This document shows positions 1 through 5,258 of a stretch of 6,784 nucleotides of DNA, piece by piece (positions within the stretch are counted from its first letter, which is position 1; the number at the start of each line of letters is the position of its first letter). This DNA is from Planctomycetota bacterium (GTDB lineage Bacteria > Planctomycetota > PLA2 > JAEUHO01): positions 1-6,784 of the forward strand of contig JAPKHB010000213.1 in NCBI GenBank assembly GCA_026647295.1. Reading direction: 5' to 3'. A program made the position numbers and the translations under genes. Under the pieces are notes generated by a model. The model saw nothing but the letters and a program-made list of their open reading frames with translations. It had not been told where the DNA came from and did not search any database.

Positions 1-25
1 CGCCCTTCTTCTTGTCGTCGCCCAT
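1..25 (-). CDS. 5' end of a minus-strand gene (partial, unidentified)
   Basis: The reverse strand reads ATG at 25-23 followed by codons for MGDDKKKG, where the window ends. A good Shine-Dalgarno, AGGAGA (reverse complement of 31-36), lies 5 nt before the ATG, so this is a believable start. Only eight residues are visible: an acidic pair followed by a lysine run, which gives no family. The gene diverges from the plus-strand gene at 176, with about 150 nt between them. A GATAAT -10-like hexamer lies just upstream (51-46), which would give a short leader of roughly 15 nt. Function cannot be stated. Confidence 0.6.
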
Positions 26-45
26 GACTGTCTCCTGTGCTTGTG

Positions 46-73
46 ATTATCGCCCGCTTCGCTAAACTTGCAC
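46..73 (-). promoter_or_regulatory. candidate sigma70-type promoter for the minus-strand gene at 25
   Basis: On the reverse strand GATAAT (51-46) is one mismatch from the TATAAT consensus. A poor -35 (GTGCAA, 73-68) sits 16 nt upstream. The -10 is the only AT-rich hexamer of this quality in the intergenic region and is correctly placed ahead of the AGGAGA ribosome site. The weak -35 keeps confidence low. The palindrome at 74-85 directly abuts the -35, where an activator or repressor could bind. Confidence 0.3.
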
Positions 74-85
74 GCCATAAATGGC
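74..85. promoter_or_regulatory. 12-bp palindrome, possible operator
   Basis: GCCAT-AA-ATGGC is an inverted repeat with perfect 5-bp arms around a 2-nt AT centre, in the divergent intergenic region. It is AT-richer than its surroundings and sits next to the candidate -35 of the minus-strand gene. The shape fits a small dimeric regulator's half-sites. A chance palindrome of this size is also quite possible. Confidence 0.25.
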
Positions 86-99
86 CCGCTGTAGCCATC

Positions 100-130
100 G
101 CGGCGGCGGGTCGGTCCAGCGGCGGCGGGT
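100..130. repeat. 12-bp direct repeat (two copies, 19-bp period)
   Basis: The 12-mer GCGGCGGCGGGT occurs at 100-111 and again at 119-130, separated by 7 nt. The second copy forms the left arm of the hairpin at 119-146. The GGC-rich unit is low complexity, so the match may be chance or slippage. The exact 12/12 identity and intergenic position justify recording it. Confidence 0.4.
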
Positions 131-146
131 ATTCCCGCAGTGCCGC
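119..146. promoter_or_regulatory. GC-rich imperfect hairpin in the divergent intergenic region
   Basis: Two nested stems can form. The outer stem pairs GCGGC (119-123) with GCCGC (142-146). The inner stem pairs GCGGG (125-129) with CCCGC (134-138) around a TATT loop, with a small asymmetric internal loop (G124 against A139-T141). That gives ten G-C pairs in 28 nt. No T-run follows on either strand, so it does not look like a standard intrinsic terminator. It would lie in the leader of the gene at 176 and could affect translation or transcript stability. A second short stem, GGGC/GCCC (154-157 with 162-165, loop TTGA), follows before the ATG. Confidence 0.35.
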
Positions 147-175
147 TACAGAAGGGCTTGAGCCCCGAGAGAGAC

Positions 176-690
176 ATGAAAGACGCCCCCGGCGCCTCTG
201 CGCCCAGACTTCACTCCAATCTCCAGCTGCACGCCGGCGACCACACCCCCGGCGCCTACAAGCCCCAGGTCGGCAAGCCCTTTGACCGCCTTGAGCGCGG
301 CGGCCACGTTGATGACGCCGAGCTTCTGCAAGGCCAACTCACGCCCGATGGCCACGCAGTGCCGCCTGAACGCCGCGCTGAACAAGCCGCGCTCAATGCC
401 AAATGGCTTGCGGAAGAACGCGAACGCCTGCGCGCCAGCAAAGGCGAGCCCGTAGCCTACGCGCAGGCCAGCGCCAGCGAGCAATCGCCGGGAGTTGAAT
501 ACGCCGACCTCGAAAAGTTGCTGGCTTCGCGCAAGGCACTCAACAACGCCGGTGAAACCGATCTCGAGGCCAAGGCGGCGCGTGCACAGGAGTACGCAGC
601 CAAGCTTGCGGCGGAGTACTACGCAAAAGGTCAGGCATCAGGTGGCGGGTTTCAGGCACCAGCTAGTCGCAATGCAGTGCCCGAATCCGG
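176..690 (+). CDS. hypothetical protein, 3' end lost at a sequence junction
   Basis: The ATG at 176 opens a frame beginning MKDAPGASAPRLHSNLQL. A GTG at 140 in the same frame is an alternative start, and ribosome sites are weak for both. I do not recognise the family. About 170 residues look truly coding. The N-terminal part is rich in Pro, Gly and His. A charged helical stretch follows (PPERRAEQAALNAKWLAEER), then a second Ala/Glu/Lys-rich helical region ending near AAEYYAKGQASGGG. No Cys, signal peptide or membrane segment is visible, so a soluble, partly coiled-coil protein is likely. Codon use (GAA, CAA, AAA, CTT, GCA are common) differs from the rest of the window, where A/T-ending codons are rare. 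The frame stays open to 1264, but beyond ~690 it is antisense to htpX and becomes an Arg/Ser/Pro-rich shadow, so the true C-terminus is not present here. Confidence 0.5.
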
Positions 691-1236
691 GCCCCCCACC
701 CGCAGGAGGCGCCAGGACAGTTCCCCGAGCATCAGGATCGCCCCCACCATCACGCCGGCGAGCACGATCAGCGACACGTCGCGGTTCTTGATGTGGCCGA
801 TCTCGTGCGCGACGACGCCCTGGAGTTCGTCGCGGTCCAGGACCGCGAGCAGCCCGGTCGTCACGGCCACCGCGGCGTGGCGGGGGTCGCGGCCCGTGGC
901 AAAGGCGTTGGGGGCGGGGTCGTCCACGAGGTACACCGCCGGGGGGCGCGCCAGGCCGGCGGCGATGCTCATCTCCTCGACCACGTTGACCAGCACGGCG
1001 TGGTCCTGCTTGCGGATCGGCCGGGCGCCGGCCAGGGCCAGGAACAGGCGGTCGCCCTGCGCCACGGCCGTGAGCCACAGCACCCCGAACAGCGCGAGGG
1101 CGACGGCCACGCCCACGACCCCGCCTACGGGCGCGACCAGGATGCCCAGCGCCCCGCCCGTGGCCCCCAGCAGGAGGGCCATCAGCACGAGCACGAACGC
1201 GCTGCGGCGGCGGTTCGAGCGGATCTGCTCCCACAC
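652..1236 (-). CDS. htpX: HtpX-family membrane zinc metalloprotease (M48), C-terminally truncated
   Basis: HtpX proteases degrade damaged or misassembled membrane proteins and act in the cytoplasmic membrane. The GTG start at 1236 gives MWEQIRSNRRRS, a typical HtpX N-terminus. Two hydrophobic segments follow (about residues 13-34 and 36-58), then the peptidase core. The zinc site is HEIGH at 144-148 (VVAHEIGHIKNRD), and a third hydrophobic segment spans about 154-172. Similarity ends near Gly182 (position ~691). The last twelve residues read into the less GC-rich segment and stop at 652. Family members are usually close to 290-300 residues, so about 100 are missing. The missing part includes the last membrane segment and the downstream Glu that supplies the third zinc ligand. 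No other minus frame below 690 resumes HtpX-like sequence. As written the product should be inactive; a broken gene or chimeric contig is likely. It lies 24 nt after lemA, in the same frame. Confidence 0.85.
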   Translation of the reverse strand: MWEQIRSNRRRSAFVLVLMALLLGATGGALGILVAPVGGVVGVAVALALFGVLWLTAVAQGDRLFLALAGARPIRKQDHAVLVNVVEEMSIAAGLARPPAVYLVDDPAPNAFATGRDPRHAAVAVTTGLLAVLDRDELQGVVAHEIGHIKNRDVSLIVLAGVMVGAILMLGELSWRLLRVGGPDSGTALRLAGA

Positions 1237-1260
1237 GACGCGGCCCCCGCGCCCGCCGCG

Positions 1261-1839
1261 CTAGAACTGCACCTTGGGCACGGCGCGCTCGGCGGCCACC
1301 TCGATCTCGAAGAGCTCGGCCTTCTCGAAGCTTCCGCTGATCAGGTTGGCCGGGAACACCTCGCGCTTGTTGTTGTAGGTGGTGGCGGCGTCGTTGTAGG
1401 CCTGGCGGGCGAAGCCGATGCGGTTCTCCGTCGAGGTGAGTTCCTCCTGGAGCCCCAGGAAGTTCTGGTTGGCCTTGAGGTCGGGGTAGCTCTCGACCAG
1501 GGCGAAGAGCTGGGTGAGGGCCGCGCCGAGCAGGCCTTCGGCCTGGCCCTGCGCCGCGGGGCCGCGGGCCTGGACGGCCTGGTTGCGGGCCGCGATCACG
1601 CGCTCGAGCGTCTGGGCCTCGTGCTGCATGTAGCCCTTGACCGTCTCGACGAGGTTGGGCACCAGGTCGTGGCGGCGCTTGAGCTGGACGTCGATCTGCG
1701 ACCAGGCGTTGCGCGACTCGTTGCGCGCGCGCACCAGGCCGTTGTAGACGCCGATGAAGAACAGGACGAGGACGACGAGCACGCCCAGGCCGATCCACGC
1801 GGCGTAGGCCAGGACGATGGACAGACAGATCTCGCTCAC
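1261..1839 (-). CDS. lemA: LemA family protein
   Basis: This is a 192-residue LemA protein: one N-terminal membrane helix (about residues 8-31) followed by a helical-bundle domain. Conserved family motifs are present in order: YNGLVRARNESRNAWSQID (32-50), the LKRRHDLVPNLVETVKGY block (53-70), then YPDLKAN, LQEELTSTENRI and ARQAYNDA (118-151). FPANLISG and a short Phe-rich tail close the protein. The molecular role of LemA is not settled; it commonly neighbours HtpX or other membrane proteases, as here. The GTG start (1839) overlaps the TGA of the upstream zinc-ribbon gene as GTGA, with GGAG 8 nt upstream, indicating translational coupling. A later in-frame GTG near residue 20 is less likely because it would cut into the membrane helix. 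The TAG stop is followed by 24 in-frame nt and then htpX. Confidence 0.95.
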   Translation of the reverse strand: MSEICLSIVLAYAAWIGLGVLVVLVLFFIGVYNGLVRARNESRNAWSQIDVQLKRRHDLVPNLVETVKGYMQHEAQTLERVIAARNQAVQARGPAAQGQAEGLLGAALTQLFALVESYPDLKANQNFLGLQEELTSTENRIGFARQAYNDAATTYNNKREVFPANLISGSFEKAELFEIEVAAERAVPKVQF

Positions 1840-2279
1840 GGCGGGCGCTCCGGGTGCGGGCGCGAGCCCGCGTCAGGGGAAGCCCCGGGCGCGTAGGCAC
1901 CCAGGAAGTCGCGCAACACTGTAGGGGCCCCGCCGGGGGACGCCGCGCCCCCCAGGAAGGCCTCCAGCTCGCCCGGGTCGAACCACAGGCCGTGGCCCCG
2001 GGGGCAGCGGTCCAGGACCACGACCCCTCCCGGGGCGCCAACCGGGCGCAGGGCCCGCCGGCAGCGGGGGCAGGGCCGGCGCGGCCCCCGCCGGCGCCGC
2101 GCGGGCGGCCCGAGTTCCTCGAGCAGGCCCTCCACGTCGGCGGGGCGGCCCGCCCGGCGCAGCAGTTGGCCCAGTTCCTGGGCGTCCAGCCACAGCCCGT
2201 GGCGCGCCGGGCACAGGTCCACCTCGACGCCCTGGTACTCCACGATCACCTGCGACGCCTGGCAGACGGGGCACAGCAC
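1836..2279 (-). CDS. double zf-TFIIB-type zinc-ribbon protein
   Basis: This is a 147-residue protein with two tandem zinc-ribbon repeats of the zf-TFIIB type. Repeat 1 has Cys3, Cys6, Cys23 and His27 (CPARHGLWLDAQEL). Repeat 2 has Cys70, Cys73, Cys92 and His96 (CPRGHGLWFDPGEL). Each shows the family signature HG-x-W-x-D-x-x-EL after the second ligand pair. An Arg-rich linker (about 60-68) joins them. The C-terminal tail has a short hydrophobic stretch (VLRDFLGAYAP). The open frame extends to 2609, but that part is antisense to the aldolase. The GTG at 2279 is chosen because GGAGG lies 5 nt upstream and the product then starts M-L-C-P-V-C, as family members usually do. Its TGA overlaps the lemA start, making it the first gene of a zinc-ribbon/lemA/htpX operon. 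The exact function is unknown; metal-dependent protein or nucleic-acid contacts are an inference from the fold. Confidence 0.88.
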   Translation of the reverse strand: MLCPVCQASQVIVEYQGVEVDLCPARHGLWLDAQELGQLLRRAGRPADVEGLLEELGPPARRRRGPRRPCPRCRRALRPVGAPGGVVVLDRCPRGHGLWFDPGELEAFLGGAASPGGAPTVLRDFLGAYAPGASPDAGSRPHPERPP

Positions 2280-2284
2280 GCGGT

Positions 2285-2289
2285 CCTCC
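2285..2289 (-). promoter_or_regulatory. Shine-Dalgarno that fixes the zinc-ribbon start
   Basis: GGAGG on the reverse strand, 5 nt before the GTG at 2279, is a near-ideal ribosome site. It argues against the longer upstream start at 2609, whose extra residues are antisense to the aldolase gene. Confidence 0.7.
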
Positions 2290-2398
2290 GGAGGGGCGGC
2301 CGATGGTAGCCCGAAGCGCTGCCGGCGAGGGCGGACCGGCGGGCGGGCGTGGTGTACGGTAGGGTCCGGCGCCGGGGGATCGGGCCCCGGCCAACGAC
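2290..2398. promoter_or_regulatory. divergent promoter region between the zinc-ribbon operon and the aldolase gene
   Basis: This GC-rich stretch separates two divergent transcription units and should carry a promoter for each. The best -10-like element I see for the plus strand is TACGGT (2355-2360) preceded by TG, an extended -10 shape, with no recognisable -35. Between it and the ribosome site is a 7-bp G-C stem, GCCGGGG (2371-2377) with CCCCGGC (2385-2391), with a 7-nt loop. It lies 7 nt upstream of the aldolase GGAGG and could modulate access to it, though such stems arise easily at this base composition. No riboswitch motif is recognised. Confidence 0.3.
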
Positions 2399-2409
2399 GG
2401 AGGTCGGCA

Positions 2410-3441
2410 ATGGATCCCCAGCGGCTCGACGAGGTCGCCCGCGCCATGGTGGCGCCGGGCAAGGGCATCCTGGCGGCCGACGAGAGCACCGGGACGATCC
2501 AAAAGCGCCTGGCCTCGATCGGCGTCGAGTCCACGGCGGAGACCCGCCGCGCCTGGCGCGAACTCCTGATCGGCGCCCCGGGCCTGGGCCGCCACGTCAG
2601 CGGCATCATCCTGTACGACGAGACGCTGCGTCAGAGCGCGGCCGACGGGCGGCGGTTCGTGGAGGTCCTGGACCGCGCCGGCGTGTTGCCCGGCGTGAAG
2701 GTGGACCGCGGCGCCAAGCCCCTCGCCGGCCACCCGGGCGAGACCGTGACCGAAGGCCTGGACGGCCTGCGCGAGCGGCTCGCCGAGTACGCCGGGCTCG
2801 GCGCGCGCTTCACCAAGTGGCGGGCGGTGCTCGCGATCGGGCCGGGCCAGCCCAGCCGGGCCTGCGTTTCGGCCAACGCCCACGCGCTGGCGCGCTACGC
2901 GGCCCTGTCGCAGGAGGCGGGCCTCGTGCCGATCGTCGAGCCCGAGGTGCTCATGGACGGCGCGCACGACCTGGCCCGCTGCGAGGCCGTGACCACGGCG
3001 GTGCTGGCCGCGGTGTTCGAGGAGTTGCGCGGCCAGGCGGTGCGTCTGGAAGGCCTGGTGCTCAAGCCCAGCATGGTGATCTCCGGCACCGCGTGCCCCC
3101 AGCGCGCGGGCGTCGCGGACGTCGCCCGGGCCACCGTGCGCTGCCTTGCGCGCACGGTGCCGGCGGCGGTCCCCGGCATCGCCTTCCTCTCCGGCGGCCA
3201 GGGCGACGTGGAGGCCACCGCCCACCTGGCCGAGATGAACCGCCGGGGCCCGCACCCCTGGGAACTTGCCTTCAGCTACGGCCGGGCGCTGCAGGCCCCG
3301 GCGCTCAAGGCCTGGGGCGGGCAGGCCGAGCGCGTCGCCCTCGCCCGCGAGGCCTTGCTGCACCGCGCCCGGATGAACGGCCTGGCCCGCGCCGGGGCCT
3401 GGACGCCCGAGAGCGAGGCCACCCCCGCTGCCGCGCGCTGA
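2410..3441 (+). CDS. class I fructose-bisphosphate aldolase
   Basis: The enzyme cleaves fructose 1,6-bisphosphate to dihydroxyacetone phosphate and glyceraldehyde 3-phosphate, and runs the reverse in gluconeogenesis or the Calvin cycle. It is cytoplasmic and uses a Schiff-base lysine, not a metal. The 343-residue length fits the animal/plant-like class I family. Visible landmarks are ILAADESTGTIQKRL (20-34, catalytic Asp24), ILYDETLRQ (67-75), GVKVDRG with Lys97, RFTKWR with Lys136, VPIVEPEV with Glu177, and LEGLVLKPSMV (213-223) carrying the Schiff-base Lys219. GTACPQR and LSGGQG follow. The C-terminus does not end in the Tyr typical of vertebrate enzymes. ATG at 2410 has GGAGG 6 nt upstream. 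It is the first gene of a plus-strand run, followed after 40 nt by the VanZ-like gene. No Calvin-cycle gene is in view, so the metabolic direction is open. Confidence 0.95.
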   Translation: MDPQRLDEVARAMVAPGKGILAADESTGTIQKRLASIGVESTAETRRAWRELLIGAPGLGRHVSGIILYDETLRQSAADGRRFVEVLDRAGVLPGVKVDRGAKPLAGHPGETVTEGLDGLRERLAEYAGLGARFTKWRAVLAIGPGQPSRACVSANAHALARYAALSQEAGLVPIVEPEVLMDGAHDLARCEAVTTAVLAAVFEELRGQAVRLEGLVLKPSMVISGTACPQRAGVADVARATVRCLARTVPAAVPGIAFLSGGQGDVEATAHLAEMNRRGPHPWELAFSYGRALQAPALKAWGGQAERVALAREALLHRARMNGLARAGAWTPESEATPAAAR

Positions 3442-3481
3442 CGCCGCCCCCGTTCGCCGCCGCGCGACCGCGCTCGGGCTC

Positions 3482-4378
3482 GTGGCCCTCGGGGCGACGG
3501 CGCTGCTCGTGCTGCCGCTTCGGGCCCCGGGGCTGCCCGGCGGCGGGCGCCTCCTGGACGCGGGCCACGCCCTCCTTGGCGGGGCGCTCGCCCTCGCGGT
3601 GCTCGGGGTGCTGCGCGTGCTGCCCGCGCTTGGCCGGCGGCCGTGGCGGGCGCGCTGGCTGGCCGGCGCCCTGGCCACGGCCTACCTCGGGGCGCTCGAA
3701 CTGGTGCAGGGCGCGCTGGGCACCCGCACCGCAAGCGCCACGGACCTCCTGGCCGATGCGCTCGGCGCGGCCGCCTTCCTCTGCCTGGCGGCGGCGCTGG
3801 AAGGCCGGCGCCGCCCGGCGCTCGGGCCGCTTGCGGCGGGGGCCGCCCTGCTCGGAGTCGCCTGGGCGCCGGTGTGGCTCGACGCGCTGGAGGCACGCGC
3901 GGCACGCCAGCGCTTCCCGCTGCTCTACTCCTTCGAGGGCGCCGCGGAGGTCGCCCGGCTCGGCGCCCACGGCGCCCGCCTCGAACGCGACCCGGGCTGG
4001 GCCACCCACGGCGCGGCGAGCCTGCGCGTGGAACTCGAGCCGGGGCCGTGGCCGGGCGTCGTCCTCGCGGGCGCGCCGGGCGACTGGCGCGGCTATGCGA
4101 CCCTCGTGCTCGACGTGAAGGTGGGCGACGGCGCGGCCCTGGGACTCGAACTCAAGGTCGGGGACGAGGCCTCTTCCACCGACGCCTACGCCGAACGCTA
4201 CAACCGCCGCTACGAGCTGGCGCCGGGGACGCACGCCCTGCGCGTGCCGCTGGAGGAGGTCGCCCGCGCGCCGGTGGGCCGGCGCCTGGACCTGGGCGCG
4301 GTGCGCTGGCTCGAACTCTTCGCCCCGGACCTGGTCGGGCCGCGGCGCTTCTGGCTCGACCGGGTGCGGCTGGAGTAG
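3482..4378 (+). CDS. VanZ-like membrane protein fused to a C-terminal beta-sandwich-like domain
   Basis: This two-part protein has 298 residues from GTG 3482. The N-terminal half is VanZ-like. It has hydrophobic helices at about 3-13 (short), 27-50, 59-79, 88-106 and 116-135, with the family's scattered polar signature: Asp26 and His29 in LDAGH, Glu73 and Gln76 in LELVQ, Arg82, and Asp88...Asp92...Gly95 in TDLLADALG. VanZ gives low-level teicoplanin resistance in enterococci; the wider family's job is unsettled. The second half (about 143-298) resembles soluble jellyroll, carbohydrate-binding-like domains: it opens LLYSFEG and passes through THGAASLRVEL, DWRGYATLVLDV and YAERYNRRYELAPG to the closing FWLDRVRLE. 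It probably faces the periplasm. The start is uncertain. GTG 3482 lacks a clear ribosome site and clips the first helix, while the frame is open back to 3377. The upstream in-frame codons include CTG at 3428, behind GAGG (3415-3418). Confidence 0.75.
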   Translation: MALGATALLVLPLRAPGLPGGGRLLDAGHALLGGALALAVLGVLRVLPALGRRPWRARWLAGALATAYLGALELVQGALGTRTASATDLLADALGAAAFLCLAAALEGRRRPALGPLAAGAALLGVAWAPVWLDALEARAARQRFPLLYSFEGAAEVARLGAHGARLERDPGWATHGAASLRVELEPGPWPGVVLAGAPGDWRGYATLVLDVKVGDGAALGLELKVGDEASSTDAYAERYNRRYELAPGTHALRVPLEEVARAPVGRRLDLGAVRWLELFAPDLVGPRRFWLDRVRLE

Positions 4379-4388
4379 CCTCGGGCCC

Positions 4389-5237
4389 ATGACGGCCCCC
4401 GCGGCGAACGCCCCGCGCGCGACGCGCCTTGCGCGCACCCGCCGGCAGGTGTGGGGAGGCGTGGCGTTGCTGGCGCTCCTGGCCGGGGCGGCCTGGGGGC
4501 TGCGCCCGGGCCGAAAGGCGCCCGCGCCGGCCGCGCCCACGGAGATCCGGGTTGCGGTGCTCGGAGCCACCGGCGCGCCGGAGACCCGGGCGCGGGTCTA
4601 CCTGCTCCAGCGTGCCGATCAGGCGGCGCAGGGGACGTGGGACCCCGCGGCCGCGGTGTTCCGCCTCCCCGTCGCCGCCACGCCGGCCCGGGCGCTGGTG
4701 GGCGCGCCGGGCCACCGGCTGGGCGAGGTGCGCGAACTGGCGCGCGACCAAAGCGTGAAGCTGCGGCCCGGCATCGAGGTCCGGATCCGGCTCGAGGGTC
4801 GCGAGTTGCTGGAGGTGGACGGCCACCGGCTCCTGCTGCGCATCCGGCCCGCCGTCGACCCCGAGGGGCGCCTGCCCGGCGCCGGGCACGTGGAGGCCGC
4901 GGACCTGGTCGCGTTCATGGAGCCCCTGGAGCCCCCGCCCGCCGCGCTCGAGCCCCTTACGCGCGCGGAGTTCGGGCTCGCACTCACGGCGGCGCAGGCC
5001 GAGGCGGGCGTGCGCCTGCCCGCGGCCGGGCGCTACGCGGTGCACTGGGGCGTGCTCGCCCCGGGCGCCGGCACCTGGTTCACCCTCGAGGACCGCACGG
5101 GCAAGGTGCTCGGCGTGAGGGACCGGGAGGCGCCCCAGGTGTTTGCGCTGCGCATCACGCCGGAGGGGGCCGCGCAGACGCTGGCGGGCCTCCAGGAGTG
5201 GGTGGCGCGCCTCGGGGCGCCGGCGGCGGCCCGCTAG
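4389..5237 (+). CDS. membrane-anchored hypothetical protein with probable extracytoplasmic beta domains
   Basis: I do not recognise a named family for this 282-residue product. It has a basic N-terminus (RLARTRRQ, 13-20), one hydrophobic segment (about 21-38), then an Ala/Pro-rich linker. This is the layout of a signal-anchor or uncleaved signal peptide, with the remainder outside the cytoplasm. The region from about residue 52 (EIRVAVLGATGAPETRARVYLLQ) alternates hydrophobic residues as in Ig-like, carboxypeptidase-regulatory-like domains. The C-terminal part (about 205-282, RLPAAGRYAVHWG to LQEWVARLG) looks like another beta-rich unit ending in a helix. There is no Cys and no catalytic motif. 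ATG 4389 is 10 nt after the VanZ-like stop, suggesting co-transcription, although the ribosome site is poor. It converges on the peroxidase gene across a 21-nt gap. Confidence 0.7.
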   Translation: MTAPAANAPRATRLARTRRQVWGGVALLALLAGAAWGLRPGRKAPAPAAPTEIRVAVLGATGAPETRARVYLLQRADQAAQGTWDPAAAVFRLPVAATPARALVGAPGHRLGEVRELARDQSVKLRPGIEVRIRLEGRELLEVDGHRLLLRIRPAVDPEGRLPGAGHVEAADLVAFMEPLEPPPAALEPLTRAEFGLALTAAQAEAGVRLPAAGRYAVHWGVLAPGAGTWFTLEDRTGKVLGVRDREAPQVFALRITPEGAAQTLAGLQEWVARLGAPAAAR

Positions 5238-5238
5238 G

Positions 5239-5254
5239 CCCCCGCCCTTGGGGG
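5239..5254. terminator. short hairpin between convergent genes, possible bidirectional terminator
   Basis: CCCCC (5239-5243) pairs with GGGGG (5250-5254) around a GCCCTT loop, filling the 21-nt gap between two convergent stop codons. The position suits a shared terminator, but no T-run follows on either strand and the stem is only 5 bp. Rho-dependent termination remains equally likely. Confidence 0.35.
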
Positions 5255-5258
5255 ACCG

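Noticed and set aside
146..484. Minus-strand 112-codon frame opposite the gene at 176
   Set aside because: The plus frame has better codon structure and charged helical sequence. The minus frame is hydrophobic Ala/Gly/Leu shadow without a ribosome site that stands out.
793..1896. Long plus-strand open frame across htpX and lemA
   Set aside because: It is antisense to two genes with clear family motifs. Its product is biased shadow sequence with no recognisable domain.
2280..2609. N-terminal extension of the zinc-ribbon protein to a start at 2609
   Set aside because: The extra residues lie antisense to the aldolase start and across the divergent promoter. GTG 2279 has a strong ribosome site and a family-like N-terminus.
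1873..3678. 601-codon minus-strand frame over the aldolase region
   Set aside because: It is antisense to the well-supported aldolase and out of frame with the zinc-ribbon gene. It is Arg/Gly/Pro-rich, a typical high-GC shadow.
2349..4118. 589-codon plus-strand frame spanning the aldolase and VanZ genes
   Set aside because: It is in a different frame from both recognised proteins and its composition is low-complexity Arg/Pro/Gly.
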